A DNA stretch of 8,564 nucleotides from Desulfobacterales bacterium (GTDB taxonomy: Bacteria > Desulfobacterota > Desulfobacteria > Desulfobacterales > Desulfobacteraceae), in the NCBI GenBank assembly GCA_022361535.1, contig JAKSAU010000814.1, forward strand, positions 1 to 8,564. Direction: 5' to 3'. Position numbers and translations under genes: made by a program. This document shows, one piece after another, positions 1 through 6,191 of this stretch; the stretch's first letter is position 1, and each line of letters begins with the position of its first letter. The notes under the pieces were generated by a model. It did no database searches. It was not told where the DNA came from and saw only the letters and a program-made list of their open reading frames with translations.

Positions 1-131
1 GAGAATGATGGATAAACCGTTTAAGTAGTGTCTATAGCCGAAAGAGTCCCCTGAAAATCATTTATCTATTTCTGATATCTGCAAATCCTTTCAAAGTAAA
101 GACTTTTATGATGGGTTTACCGCGGAGTCAT

Positions 132-974
132 TTACTTATACTCAAATTCCAGAATGCCGAAGTTTCCAAAGTCAGCTAAGTATTTTCCAGGTTTGACAGG
201 CATCATTTTTGTCAAAGATCCGGTAATCACAATATAACCGCTTTTGATATTTGTTCCGTTTTTCAGGACATTGTTCACGGTCCATTGAAGGGCTTTCCAC
301 TGGTCTCCTAATGCATTTTTACCCAGGCCGCTGGAAACCTCTTGATCATTATAAAAGAGTTTTACATTAACTGCATTCAGGTCATGAGCATTTACAGGTA
401 AAGCATTCCCAATCAACACCTGTCTGGCCGCCACATTGGTTGCTATGATATCCAGGCCTTTTACCTCTTTTATCTTGGAATAATACAGATCCGGCAGCTC
501 AATGACCGGGAATACGATGTCCACAGCCTTTTTTAAAGACTCAATATCTTTTACCGGTTCTGTTAAATCCTTGCCAAATTTGAACCCTATCTCCGTTTCG
601 ATAAACAGCAGGCCATAATTTTTTTTGTAAAGTGTTCCAGGCCAGCGCAACATGGATTTGAGAAGCGTCCCCCGAACAGGCTCAGATACACCAAATTTTT
701 TTTGTGCCGGGGCAGCAGTTAAACCTGCTTTATATCCGATGACAGCTTCACCGCTGTTCGTTCTTTTTTTAACAAAGCTGTTCTGAATATCGTATGCTTG
801 GTCAATAGTTAAGTTTTTTATTTCCTGTGAAACCATTGGATATGGTTTTACAGATGTAAAGGACGTGTCGATTTTTTCAATAAGGGTATCGTACGGGCCT
901 GCCAGAGCTGAAACTACACTGAATACGAATAATGATACACTGATCAATAATATCTGAACATTCTTTTTCCTCAT
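132..974 (-). CDS. Exported 2-keto-4-pentenoate hydratase (MhpD)-fold protein
   Basis: This 280-residue protein resembles the MhpD/fumarylacetoacetate-hydrolase superfamily. Members hydrate 2-hydroxypenta-2,4-dienoate or decarboxylate related oxo-acids using a divalent metal. Visible family marks are GYKAGLT (80-86), ETEIG (126-130), IEL around E159, and TGSLT (251-255). The likely metal ligands are E126, E128 and E159; their spacing equals that of E106, E108 and E139 recalled for E. coli MhpD. Unusually, residues 1-25 form a signal peptide: MRKKN, a hydrophobic stretch, then Ala-Leu-Ala before G26. The protein has no cysteine, which fits a periplasmic location. The ATG is supported by AGGAG 7 bases upstream. 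The alcohol dehydrogenase gene lies upstream on the same strand, but the 297 bp gap suggests separate transcription. No clear terminator is visible downstream (1-131). The fold is fairly sure; the substrate and whether it is catalytic in the periplasm are unknown. Confidence 0.85.
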   Translation of the reverse strand: MRKKNVQILLISVSLFVFSVVSALAGPYDTLIEKIDTSFTSVKPYPMVSQEIKNLTIDQAYDIQNSFVKKRTNSGEAVIGYKAGLTAAPAQKKFGVSEPVRGTLLKSMLRWPGTLYKKNYGLLFIETEIGFKFGKDLTEPVKDIESLKKAVDIVFPVIELPDLYYSKIKEVKGLDIIATNVAARQVLIGNALPVNAHDLNAVNVKLFYNDQEVSSGLGKNALGDQWKALQWTVNNVLKNGTNIKSGYIVITGSLTKMMPVKPGKYLADFGNFGILEFEYK

Positions 975-997
975 TTTAGTTCTCCTATATTTTTTTT

Positions 998-1020
998 CTG
1001 AAAATGTGATCGATTTTCAG
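998..1020. promoter_or_regulatory. Dyad (8 bp arms) upstream of the hydratase-like gene
   Basis: CTGAAAAT (998-1005) and ATTTTCAG (1013-1020) are perfect inverted repeats separated by 7 bases. The dyad ends 23 bases from the ATG of the minus-strand gene, so it falls in its probable leader or promoter and could be an operator. On the plus strand the right arm is followed by five T, so it could also be a weak AT-rich terminator for plus-strand transcripts, but no plus-strand gene ends here. Confidence 0.35.
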
Positions 1021-1148
1021 TTTTTATCAATCCTGAACTCTTACAAGTATTATTGCCAGTTTTGTTAAATATAAAGAACGCAATAAATGCTATAACTGAT
1101 ATGCCAAAGTTAACTAAGCGAAATCGCTAAAATTAAATCAGATATTAG

Positions 1149-1177
1149 TTGATACGCAATCAATCAGTACATGTCAA
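1149..1177 (-). promoter_or_regulatory. Candidate sigma-70 promoter for the hydratase-like gene
   Basis: Read on the minus strand there is a perfect TTGACA (1172-1177), a 17-base spacer, then TATCAA (1149-1154), which matches four of six -10 positions. It points toward the gene starting at 974 and would leave a leader of roughly 165 bases that includes the dyad at 998-1020. Moderate support only, because the -10 is imperfect. Confidence 0.4.
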
Positions 1178-1271
1178 CGGCTGTTAAGAATTACTGGATG
1201 ACCCTAAAAGACTGCAGTTGAAACACACCAATAGATTCTGCTTAGATCAAATAGTCAAAACGAATCACAAA

Positions 1272-2318
1272 TCAATTCAAGGCCGGGTCAATGATGGTGA
1301 TACCCTGATTATCAAACCGGTCCATAGTCATCAAGGCGGGAATGGCTTCTTTCAAGGAAATGGTTTTTCCCCGCAGCATTTCCGGCTTCACTTTCCGGGT
1401 TTTGATCATTTCCCAAATGGCATCATAACGGTGAGCCTGTATCCCGTGGCTTCCGTATACTTCAAGCTCGTTGGCAACAATTTGGCTCATGGGAATTTTG
1501 GGAGAACTGTTGTCTCCTGTCATGAGTCCAATCTGGATATGCTTCCCTCTTTTTCTAAGATTGGCAACGGAATTGTAGCAGGTTTCAGGGTGCCCCAGCG
1601 CATCAATGGAAACATGGGCGCCTCTGGATGATATATCCCGAACAGCCTCAACTGGATCGGATACGGTTTTACTGTTTATTGTGTGGGTGGCCCCCATTTT
1701 TTTAGCTAATTCAAGTTTGTCGTCTGCAATGTCTATGGCGATAACATTTGCACCCAGAGCAGTTGCGATCATGATAGCTGACAGGCCGACACCGCCGCAT
1801 CCGTGCACGGCAACCCATTGACCGGCAGACACATTCGCCTGGTCCACAACACCCCGAAAAGATGTGACAAAACGGCATCCAAGGCTTGCCGTTATGTCAT
1901 AGTCAAGTTCATCAGGCAATTTGACCAGGTTTATATCTGCATAATGTATGGAGACATATTCAGCAAAAGATCCCCAGTGCGTAAAACCGGGCTGGAACTG
2001 ATGATCGCAAACCTGATGATTACCGGAATGGCATTCCGGGCATCCTCCACATCCGCCGACAAAGGGCACAGTGACCCGGTCTCCGACTTTCCATTGAGAA
2101 ACATTGTTACCGATCTCTACAATTTCCCCTGCCAGTTCATGGCCAGGTACATGGGGCAGCTTGATGTCAGGGTCGTGACCCATCCAGCCGTGCCAGTCGC
2201 TGAGACACAAACCCGTGGCTTTTACTTTAACGACAACACCATCGTTTCCCGGTTCCGGATCGGGTAAGGATACAAGTTCAGGGGTTCCCCTGAATGCTTC
2301 ATACAATATCGCCTTCAT
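1272..2318 (-). CDS. Zinc-dependent medium-chain alcohol dehydrogenase
   Basis: This is a 348-residue cytoplasmic oxidoreductase of the zinc-binding MDR family, which interconverts alcohols and aldehydes or ketones with a nicotinamide cofactor. Catalytic-zinc residues are visible as C38, H60-E61 in the GHE motif, and C148. The structural zinc is held by C90, C93, C96 and C104. The Rossmann glycine motif GCGGVG is at 173-178. Asp196 at the end of the second beta strand favours NAD over NADP. The stretch DWHGWMGHDPDIKLPHVPGH (41-60) and QFQPGFTHWGSFAEYV (107-122) are typical of one widespread subgroup annotated only as zinc-dependent alcohol dehydrogenase family. Length is normal and no key residue is missing. 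The ATG has AAGGAG five bases upstream (2324-2329). An Lrp-type regulator is divergent from it. The physiological substrate cannot be read from the sequence. Confidence 0.95.
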   Translation of the reverse strand: MKAILYEAFRGTPELVSLPDPEPGNDGVVVKVKATGLCLSDWHGWMGHDPDIKLPHVPGHELAGEIVEIGNNVSQWKVGDRVTVPFVGGCGGCPECHSGNHQVCDHQFQPGFTHWGSFAEYVSIHYADINLVKLPDELDYDITASLGCRFVTSFRGVVDQANVSAGQWVAVHGCGGVGLSAIMIATALGANVIAIDIADDKLELAKKMGATHTINSKTVSDPVEAVRDISSRGAHVSIDALGHPETCYNSVANLRKRGKHIQIGLMTGDNSSPKIPMSQIVANELEVYGSHGIQAHRYDAIWEMIKTRKVKPEMLRGKTISLKEAIPALMTMDRFDNQGITIIDPALN

Positions 2319-2464
2319 AACTGCTCCTTATTGGGATGTATTATAAACCTTTGATAATAAGGTATAATATGTAGCTTGAAATGTGCTTGCTATTTTTGTC
2401 CTTTTTTGCAAATAAAAAGAAATAAAATTTCAAAAAGCAGAAAAAAAAACAGGAATTATTGCTC
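2319..2464. promoter_or_regulatory. Divergent control region between adh-like and Lrp-like genes
   Basis: This 146 bp AT-rich spacer must hold both promoters. On the minus strand a perfect TATAAT (2340-2345) lies 21 bases before the dehydrogenase ATG, but without a good -35. On the plus strand there is a TATAAT at 2363-2368, also without a clear -35. Possible regulator sites are TAGC-N13-GCTA (2372-2392), which contains GCTTG twice at an 11-base period (2374 and 2385), and the small dyad GAAAT-AAA-ATTTC (2419-2431). A-tracts at 2431-2449 suggest DNA curvature. Lrp-family proteins commonly bind such spacers and control themselves and the neighbour; that use here is inference. Confidence 0.45.
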
Positions 2465-2926
2465 ATGGACAATCTTGATGACTTTGATATTAGAATATTA
2501 AGGGCATTACAGCAAGATGGCAGGATTTCGAATGTTAAATTAGCCAAGCAGCTTTCAATAAGCGAAGCGCCTTGCTGGAGACGGTTACAACGGCTGAAAA
2601 AAAGTGGGTTTATTGAAGGATACCAGGCCGTGTTGAACAGGCGGAAGCTTGGGTTTGGGGTCATGTCTTTTATACAAATCAAATTCGTTCAACATGACGA
2701 GGAGCTAACCCAACTTTTTGAAATGACTATAAACGATTGTCCTGAAGTGATGTCCTGCCACAATATCTCTGGGGCAGCAGATTTTTTATTAATTGTTGTG
2801 GCAAAAAATTTAGATGACTATGTTGAATTTATCGACCAAAAGTTAAGAAAAATTCCCGGTATCACAGATATTACTTCAAATATTTCTTTGCGGGAATTGA
2901 AGTCCTCTTTTAAACTTCCATTGTAA
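2465..2926 (+). CDS. Lrp/AsnC family transcriptional regulator
   Basis: This 153-residue DNA-binding regulator belongs to the feast/famine (Lrp/AsnC) family. Its members form dimers and octamers and respond to amino acids or other small metabolites. The N-terminal AsnC-type winged helix-turn-helix opens with LDDFDIRILRALQQDGR and has the recognition segment APCWRRLQRLKKSGFI (35-50). The ligand-binding RAM domain covers about 65-140. Length is standard. ATG 2465 is preferred, with AGGA about 10 bases upstream. An in-frame TTG at 2459 sits only 4 bases from that site and would add two residues. It is divergent from the zinc alcohol dehydrogenase, so it probably controls that gene and itself. 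The effector is unknown. No convincing terminator follows. Confidence 0.93.
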   Translation: MDNLDDFDIRILRALQQDGRISNVKLAKQLSISEAPCWRRLQRLKKSGFIEGYQAVLNRRKLGFGVMSFIQIKFVQHDEELTQLFEMTINDCPEVMSCHNISGAADFLLIVVAKNLDDYVEFIDQKLRKIPGITDITSNISLRELKSSFKLPL

Positions 2927-3204
2927 CATCGACATCGATTTCATTTTAAATGCAGTGGTAACAACGAGGGATGATTCACAGCCTCATCTATCTAATAGAG
3001 TAATCAGTCTGTGGGCCTTAACGGTATGGTTTCATATTGTTCAGACAAAACTCCACCCTGTATATTTGGGGATTGACGTTTTCAGCTTGAACTGACTAAC
3101 ACCTTCTATCAGGTGGAATTCAGATGTTTAGACTTAAGAGAACTGAGAACCTTGTCGCCTATTATCTTCTATAAAAACTTATGGTTACGTTAGGCAATAA
3201 CTTG

Positions 3205-3233
3205 TTGACAACACCATATTAGTATTTTATTAA
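3205..3233 (+). promoter_or_regulatory. Candidate promoter for the unknown gene pair
   Basis: TTGACA (3205-3210) is a perfect -35 box, followed by a 17-base spacer and TATTAA (3228-3233), a four-of-six -10. It would give a leader of about 145 bases. An alternative is the perfect TATAAT at 3355-3360, which would start transcription just before the Shine-Dalgarno site but has no recognisable -35. Either could be used. Confidence 0.4.
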
Positions 3234-3368
3234 AATAAAAATCGGTCTGGTACTATTTGATATAATTATACATTCCATTAACTTCGCACTTTCTCCATGC
3301 AGCATTCTCAATTTTTTTTATCCAGATCTAAAAGAAGCAAACGATAAATTTTACTATAATTCACCATG

Positions 3369-3380
3369 CCTTTTAAAAGG
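3369..3380. promoter_or_regulatory. 12 bp perfect palindrome over the ribosome binding site
   Basis: CCTTTTAAAAGG is a perfect palindrome whose right half (AAAAGG, continued by G at 3381) is the only ribosome binding site for the ATG at 3386, four bases further on. Because it overlaps the translation signal and follows TATAAT (3355-3360) by eight bases, it could be an operator or a small hairpin (CCTT/AAGG with a TTAA loop) that limits translation. Chance occurrence in AT-rich DNA is possible. Confidence 0.3.
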
Positions 3381-3385
3381 GTGTT

Positions 3386-3946
3386 ATGGGAGTTTATGCC
3401 ACAATAATTTCAGCCCTGCTTGGCGGTTCGATAGGCGCTTTATGCCTGCATATTGCCACTAAAAGAAGAAATAGAATAGAGCTCACACTAAAAATCATTG
3501 AACAAAAAAATGAGATGATAGAAGAAATAGAGCAAAGTTTTGATATCCTGAAATATCATCTTGATGCCAATGGAGAAGTCTTTGTACCTCAAGAACCTAA
3601 TGAATCGGACGCCTTGGAAGCGAAACAGAAGTTTGACACGGTTATCTTAGCGGGAGATTTCCTGAACAGAGTTGCATTTTTATATTTAGTCTGGAGGGTA
3701 AACTACAAAATGATTAAAAATGATGAGACCTATAAAATCATGCTCAATTTCGTTTACCTTCTTTCAAAAACCAAATTCAAGATTCAAGTCTATGACGCCA
3801 AAAGCGTTCAGCCTTCTGATGACTATATTTACAGAGATTGGCAAAATGGTTGGAGTTTCCTAAGTGATTTTCTCGAATTACGTGGCGGCCAACTTTTTGA
3901 GAACAAAAAATATATAAAAGAAAGGTTATTCGAAATTCTATTTTGA
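3386..3946 (+). CDS. Hypothetical N-terminally anchored membrane protein
   Basis: I do not recognise this 186-residue protein with confidence. Residues 4-24 form one transmembrane helix, followed by a KRRNR stop-transfer patch (26-30), which predicts a short N-terminus outside and the bulk in the cytoplasm. Residues 31-56 are charged and heptad-like (IIEQKNEMIEEIEQ), probably a coiled coil. The rest is helical with an aromatic core, GDFLNRVAFLYLVWRVN (90-106), loosely like DUF4760-type anchored proteins; this is only an impression. Start ATG 3386 has AAAAGGG four bases upstream. Its stop codon is 17 bases before the next start, so the two genes are probably cotranscribed. It lies alone between a regulator gene and a redox operon on the opposite strand, so context gives no function. 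Confidence 0.7.
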   Translation: MGVYATIISALLGGSIGALCLHIATKRRNRIELTLKIIEQKNEMIEEIEQSFDILKYHLDANGEVFVPQEPNESDALEAKQKFDTVILAGDFLNRVAFLYLVWRVNYKMIKNDETYKIMLNFVYLLSKTKFKIQVYDAKSVQPSDDYIYRDWQNGWSFLSDFLELRGGQLFENKKYIKERLFEILF

Positions 3947-3963
3947 TGTTTAGGAGAACAAGT

Positions 3964-4548
3964 ATGTCTGAAGAAGAGAGATTTAAAGAAATGATCGAGG
4001 CAATGATTCGAAAACATGAACCACTGAATGCAGAGCTAATGGACTTTGAGGGGATGATCTCTATCAAACCGTTCCATGACTGGGCAGGATCTGCACAAAA
4101 AGTTACTGGCAGAGAGGTAGAGTTTAGCATCGATTTGAAATCGATTATTCCAAAGTTTAAATTAACCCAAGATGAAATCAAAGAGCTTTTCCGTTCAACT
4201 GTGGCATTGTATAGAAGGGGCCCCTGGGTTCGATTCACTACGGATCGAAGACTTACAGCCCGCTCCATCAAACGGCCGGAATGCATAGCCTTTCATGACA
4301 AGCATGGACCTATCCCTGCATCCATGAGGGATCCGAAAGGGCCAAGTTTCAGAGCACCAAAAAATAAAGATAACAAAAGAGGAGATGGTTCATATACAGA
4401 ACGAGCTGTTCCAAGGATAATGGCCAGAGAAGAATGTAGAAACTTTCATGCTTTATATGGCGATTTTGATCCCTCGGAATTAGATTATTCTGGCAAACAA
4501 GATAGAGCTAGCAATGGAAGAAGTTCCTTATCAGATTTTTTTAAATAA
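3964..4548 (+). CDS. Hypothetical soluble basic protein, second gene of a pair
   Basis: I do not recognise this 194-residue protein. It has no signal peptide or membrane span. Residues 1-20 are an acidic/basic helix, 55-85 look alpha/beta, and 85-140 are strikingly rich in Arg, Lys and Pro (RRGPWVRFTTDRRLTARSIK, then KGPSFRAPKNKDNKRG), suggesting nucleic-acid or phosphate binding. A conserved-looking block follows (YTERAVPRIMAREECRNFHA, 144-163) and the C-terminus is polar and probably disordered. ATG 3964 is chosen because AGGAG (3952-3956) lies 7 bases upstream. Earlier in-frame starts at 3943 (TTG) and 3946 (ATG, overlapping the previous stop as TGATG) lack such a site. Coupled translation with the membrane-anchored neighbour is likely. 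Roles such as a small defence or toxin-type pair are conceivable but unsupported by any motif. The 171 bp to the converging redox operon shows no clear terminator. Confidence 0.7.
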   Translation: MSEEERFKEMIEAMIRKHEPLNAELMDFEGMISIKPFHDWAGSAQKVTGREVEFSIDLKSIIPKFKLTQDEIKELFRSTVALYRRGPWVRFTTDRRLTARSIKRPECIAFHDKHGPIPASMRDPKGPSFRAPKNKDNKRGDGSYTERAVPRIMAREECRNFHALYGDFDPSELDYSGKQDRASNGRSSLSDFFK

Positions 4549-4719
4549 GCATTTCATCTGGGAATCGAATTTTGTCAACTGTCATCCTGCTCAAAGTTTT
4601 CATGGGACGTTATGGTCATCATCCGAATATGAGATACCAGCAGAGCGATTTGATTTAAAGATTCCAAGGCTGTAATTTTGAAAATGCATCTGTCCGTACC
4701 CCGGTTCAGTAAGTGTCAA

Positions 4720-5421
4720 TTAATTCAAAAAAGGGGTGACGATAAAATATCCGCCTAAAATGGCGATGGTCGTCCCGGCAATCCGTCTGAACCATGCTCC
4801 GGCTGAGTTCCACCTGCTGTTCTCCAACAATTTTTTCACCACTGCGGTGGAGCTTCCTGCAATAACGATGGGAAGACAATGTCCCACAGCGAAAAGGCCA
4901 ATCAGAATAATGCCTGTGGCTACTTTTTCCTGTACAGTGATTATAGCCAGTATCGGGGCAATAAATCCGAATGTGCATGACCCGGACAAGACACCATAGG
5001 CAAGGCCGAGTACAAAAGCCCCGAATTTTCCCCTGAGATTTAACTTGTATAACAGCCCGCCGGACATGGCACATTTTTCAACGCCCAGCATCCCAAGTGC
5101 CACCCAGATCAGGATAATGCCGATCAAAATCTGCCAATAATTTCCCACATCCCCCAGCATCCGTCCAAGCAGGGCGCAGATGATACCGATCAAAGCGATG
5201 GTGATGAAAAGTCCTGTTGTAAAAAGGACGGAATAAATGCCGGCCTGTTTCGGCTGCACCATTGTTTCCTGGCCACCAACATATCCGACGATTAAAGGGA
5301 TGGATGCCAAATGGCAAGGGCTGAACAAAACACTTACCACGCCCCATAAAAAGCATCCTGCAGCAGCAATAGCTGCACCGCCGGCCATCCATTGGTTCAC
5401 CATTAAAAAAAAAGCATCCAA
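4720..5421 (-). CDS. CcdA/DsbD-type transmembrane thiol-disulfide carrier
   Basis: This 233-residue inner-membrane protein has about six hydrophobic spans (roughly 13-35, 64-86, 95-113, 133-155, 168-190, 212-230). It belongs to the CcdA/DsbD transmembrane family, which passes electrons from cytoplasmic thioredoxin to periplasmic thiol proteins. The two redox cysteines are in FSPCHLASIP (C36) and GSCTFGFIAP (C149), both followed by the expected prolines. The classic SPCxLPLxP is altered to SPCHLASIP. Extra cysteines at 23, 82, 117 and 182 are not family-defining. The start is TTG 5421 with AAGGA 10 bases upstream. The first in-frame ATG (codon 7) would remove part of the N-terminal segment. 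It is the last gene of the six-gene operon, 21 bases after an exported thioredoxin that is its natural electron acceptor. Confidence 0.88.
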   Translation of the reverse strand: MDAFFLMVNQWMAGGAAIAAAGCFLWGVVSVLFSPCHLASIPLIVGYVGGQETMVQPKQAGIYSVLFTTGLFITIALIGIICALLGRMLGDVGNYWQILIGIILIWVALGMLGVEKCAMSGGLLYKLNLRGKFGAFVLGLAYGVLSGSCTFGFIAPILAIITVQEKVATGIILIGLFAVGHCLPIVIAGSSTAVVKKLLENSRWNSAGAWFRRIAGTTIAILGGYFIVTPFLN

Positions 5422-5442
5422 AATGAAATTATCCTTGTATTT

Positions 5443-5832
5443 TTACAGATTGGGTTGATCAACCCCCATTTTTGTCATTTGGCTGATAATGGATTTCTCA
5501 TCCAGGAAACCGATGTGGCGGTATACCTCTTCACCTTTTTCATTGAAGAAAATCTGGGTGGGAATGGCCCTGACCTTAAACCTAGGGGCCTGCTCCCGGT
5601 TTTCCCATACATCGATAAAAATGATGTCCGCCTTTCCATCATAAGCCTTCTCAAGTTTGGCCATAATAGGAGCCATCATTTTGCAGGGGATACATTTTTT
5701 TGCCCCAAGGTCGACCATGGTCACCTTACCTTTTTCAGGAATTTGGGAAAAATCCTGACCGTACGCTGTCGCCCCAAACAGGAAAACAAAAAAAAATGTT
5801 AGAAAAATATATTTTTTCAGATGGTTCAACAT
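5443..5832 (-). CDS. Exported (periplasmic) thioredoxin-like protein, CIPC
   Basis: This 129-residue thioredoxin-fold protein has an N-terminal signal peptide or anchor: MLNHLKK, a run of Phe/Leu/Val, then AYG before Q26. The active site is KKCIPCK with C47 and C50; Ile-Pro replaces the usual Gly-Pro, which shifts the redox potential in known thioredoxins. The cis-proline is P91 in AIPTQIFF, and YRHIGF (104-109) is the usual thioredoxin tail motif. ATG 5832 is preferred because AAGGA (5840-5844) is 7 bases upstream; an in-frame TTG at 5850 would extend it by six residues without a site. Immediately next to the CcdA-type gene, it is predicted to be kept reduced by it in the periplasm and to reduce a client there, perhaps the permease cysteines or an incoming oxidised metalloid. 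The client is inference. Confidence 0.88.
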   Translation of the reverse strand: MLNHLKKYIFLTFFFVFLFGATAYGQDFSQIPEKGKVTMVDLGAKKCIPCKMMAPIMAKLEKAYDGKADIIFIDVWENREQAPRFKVRAIPTQIFFNEKGEEVYRHIGFLDEKSIISQMTKMGVDQPNL

Positions 5833-5861
5833 CAAACATTCCTTATTCAAAAATTACCCGC

Positions 5862-6095
5862 TTATTTTTCCAGCCAAGACAGAATATCTGCTTTTTTAGG
5901 CACTTTACCCGAACATTTAACCTCTCCGTCAACAATGACCGAAGGGGTACCGAAAACACCGTATGATGCTATTTTCATCATATCACTTACCTTTTCCACG
6001 CTGGCATCTACCCCTGTTTCCTTTACTGCTTCCTGCACCAGTTTTTCAGTTTTGTTGCATTTGGCGCATCCAGGCCCTAATACTTTGATTTCCAT
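5862..6095 (-). CDS. Mini-thioredoxin (redox-active disulfide protein 2 family)
   Basis: This 77-residue cytoplasmic protein is of the small thioredoxin/glutaredoxin-like family known as redox-active disulfide protein 2 (TM0996/MTH895 type). It starts IKVLGPGCAKCNKTEKLVQE with the CxxC at C10-C13, has the cis-proline in FGTPSVIVDGEV (P51), and ends SGKVPKKADILSWL. There is an additional Cys61. Length is typical. The ATG has AAGGAG 6 bases upstream. It lies between the permease gene and the exported thioredoxin gene. Family members are repeatedly found beside ArsR regulators and permeases of this class. It probably exchanges electrons with the CcdA-type carrier or handles thiol-bound metalloid on the cytoplasmic side; which one is unknown. 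Confidence 0.9.
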   Translation of the reverse strand: MEIKVLGPGCAKCNKTEKLVQEAVKETGVDASVEKVSDMMKIASYGVFGTPSVIVDGEVKCSGKVPKKADILSWLEK

Positions 6096-6128
6096 TTCTG
6101 ACTCCTTTTGTTTCTGGATTGTTCATTT

Positions 6129-6153
6129 GCCAAGCCGCAATCTGCGACCTGGC
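6129..6153 (-). repeat. Intercistronic stem-loop between permease and mini-thioredoxin genes
   Basis: In the 96-base gap, arms 6129-6139 and 6143-6153 form an 11 bp stem around a 3-base loop when read as minus-strand RNA, including two G-U wobbles that become A-C mismatches on the plus strand. The pairing therefore favours the operon transcript. On that strand it is not followed by a U-tract, so it is not a standard terminator for the operon and is more likely an mRNA-processing or stability element. On the plus strand it is followed by five T (6154-6158), where it could weakly stop antisense transcription. Confidence 0.45.
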
Positions 6154-6191
6154 TTTTTGTATCTGTTTTGCATAAAATCGAATATCACTGA

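Larger units (their letters stand above)
2927..3385. other. 459 bp stretch without a recognisable gene
   Basis: No open frame with a start codon, Shine-Dalgarno site and family resemblance is visible here on either strand. The left half (to about 3180) is of mixed composition and shows no strong hairpin. The right half is very AT-rich and holds the candidate promoter elements for the gene at 3386, plus TATAATTATA at 3261-3270. It may be a decayed gene or simply a long leader; I cannot identify any remnant. A search with translated frames would settle it. Confidence 0.5.

Noticed and set aside
1..131. Terminator downstream of the hydratase-like gene
   Set aside because: Only a five-base pairing (AAAGT with ACTTT near 103-117) was found, with no adequate stem and T-tract.
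1218..1631. 137-codon plus-strand frame opposite the alcohol dehydrogenase
   Set aside because: It is antisense to a clear full-length zinc dehydrogenase and has no start signal or recognisable domain.
2341..2682. 113-codon minus-strand frame across the Lrp-type gene start
   Set aside because: It is antisense to the helix-turn-helix coding part and the AT-rich spacer, with no family resemblance. The plus-strand Lrp-type gene explains the region.
3777..4286. 169-codon minus-strand frame opposite the unknown gene pair
   Set aside because: It spans the junction of the two plus-strand genes, both of which have good ribosome binding sites and sensible composition. The minus frame has neither.
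6154..6158. Plus-strand rho-independent terminator at 6129-6158
   Set aside because: The T-tract fits, but two of the eleven pairs become A-C mismatches on this strand and no plus-strand gene ends nearby. The minus-strand RNA structure is the better reading.
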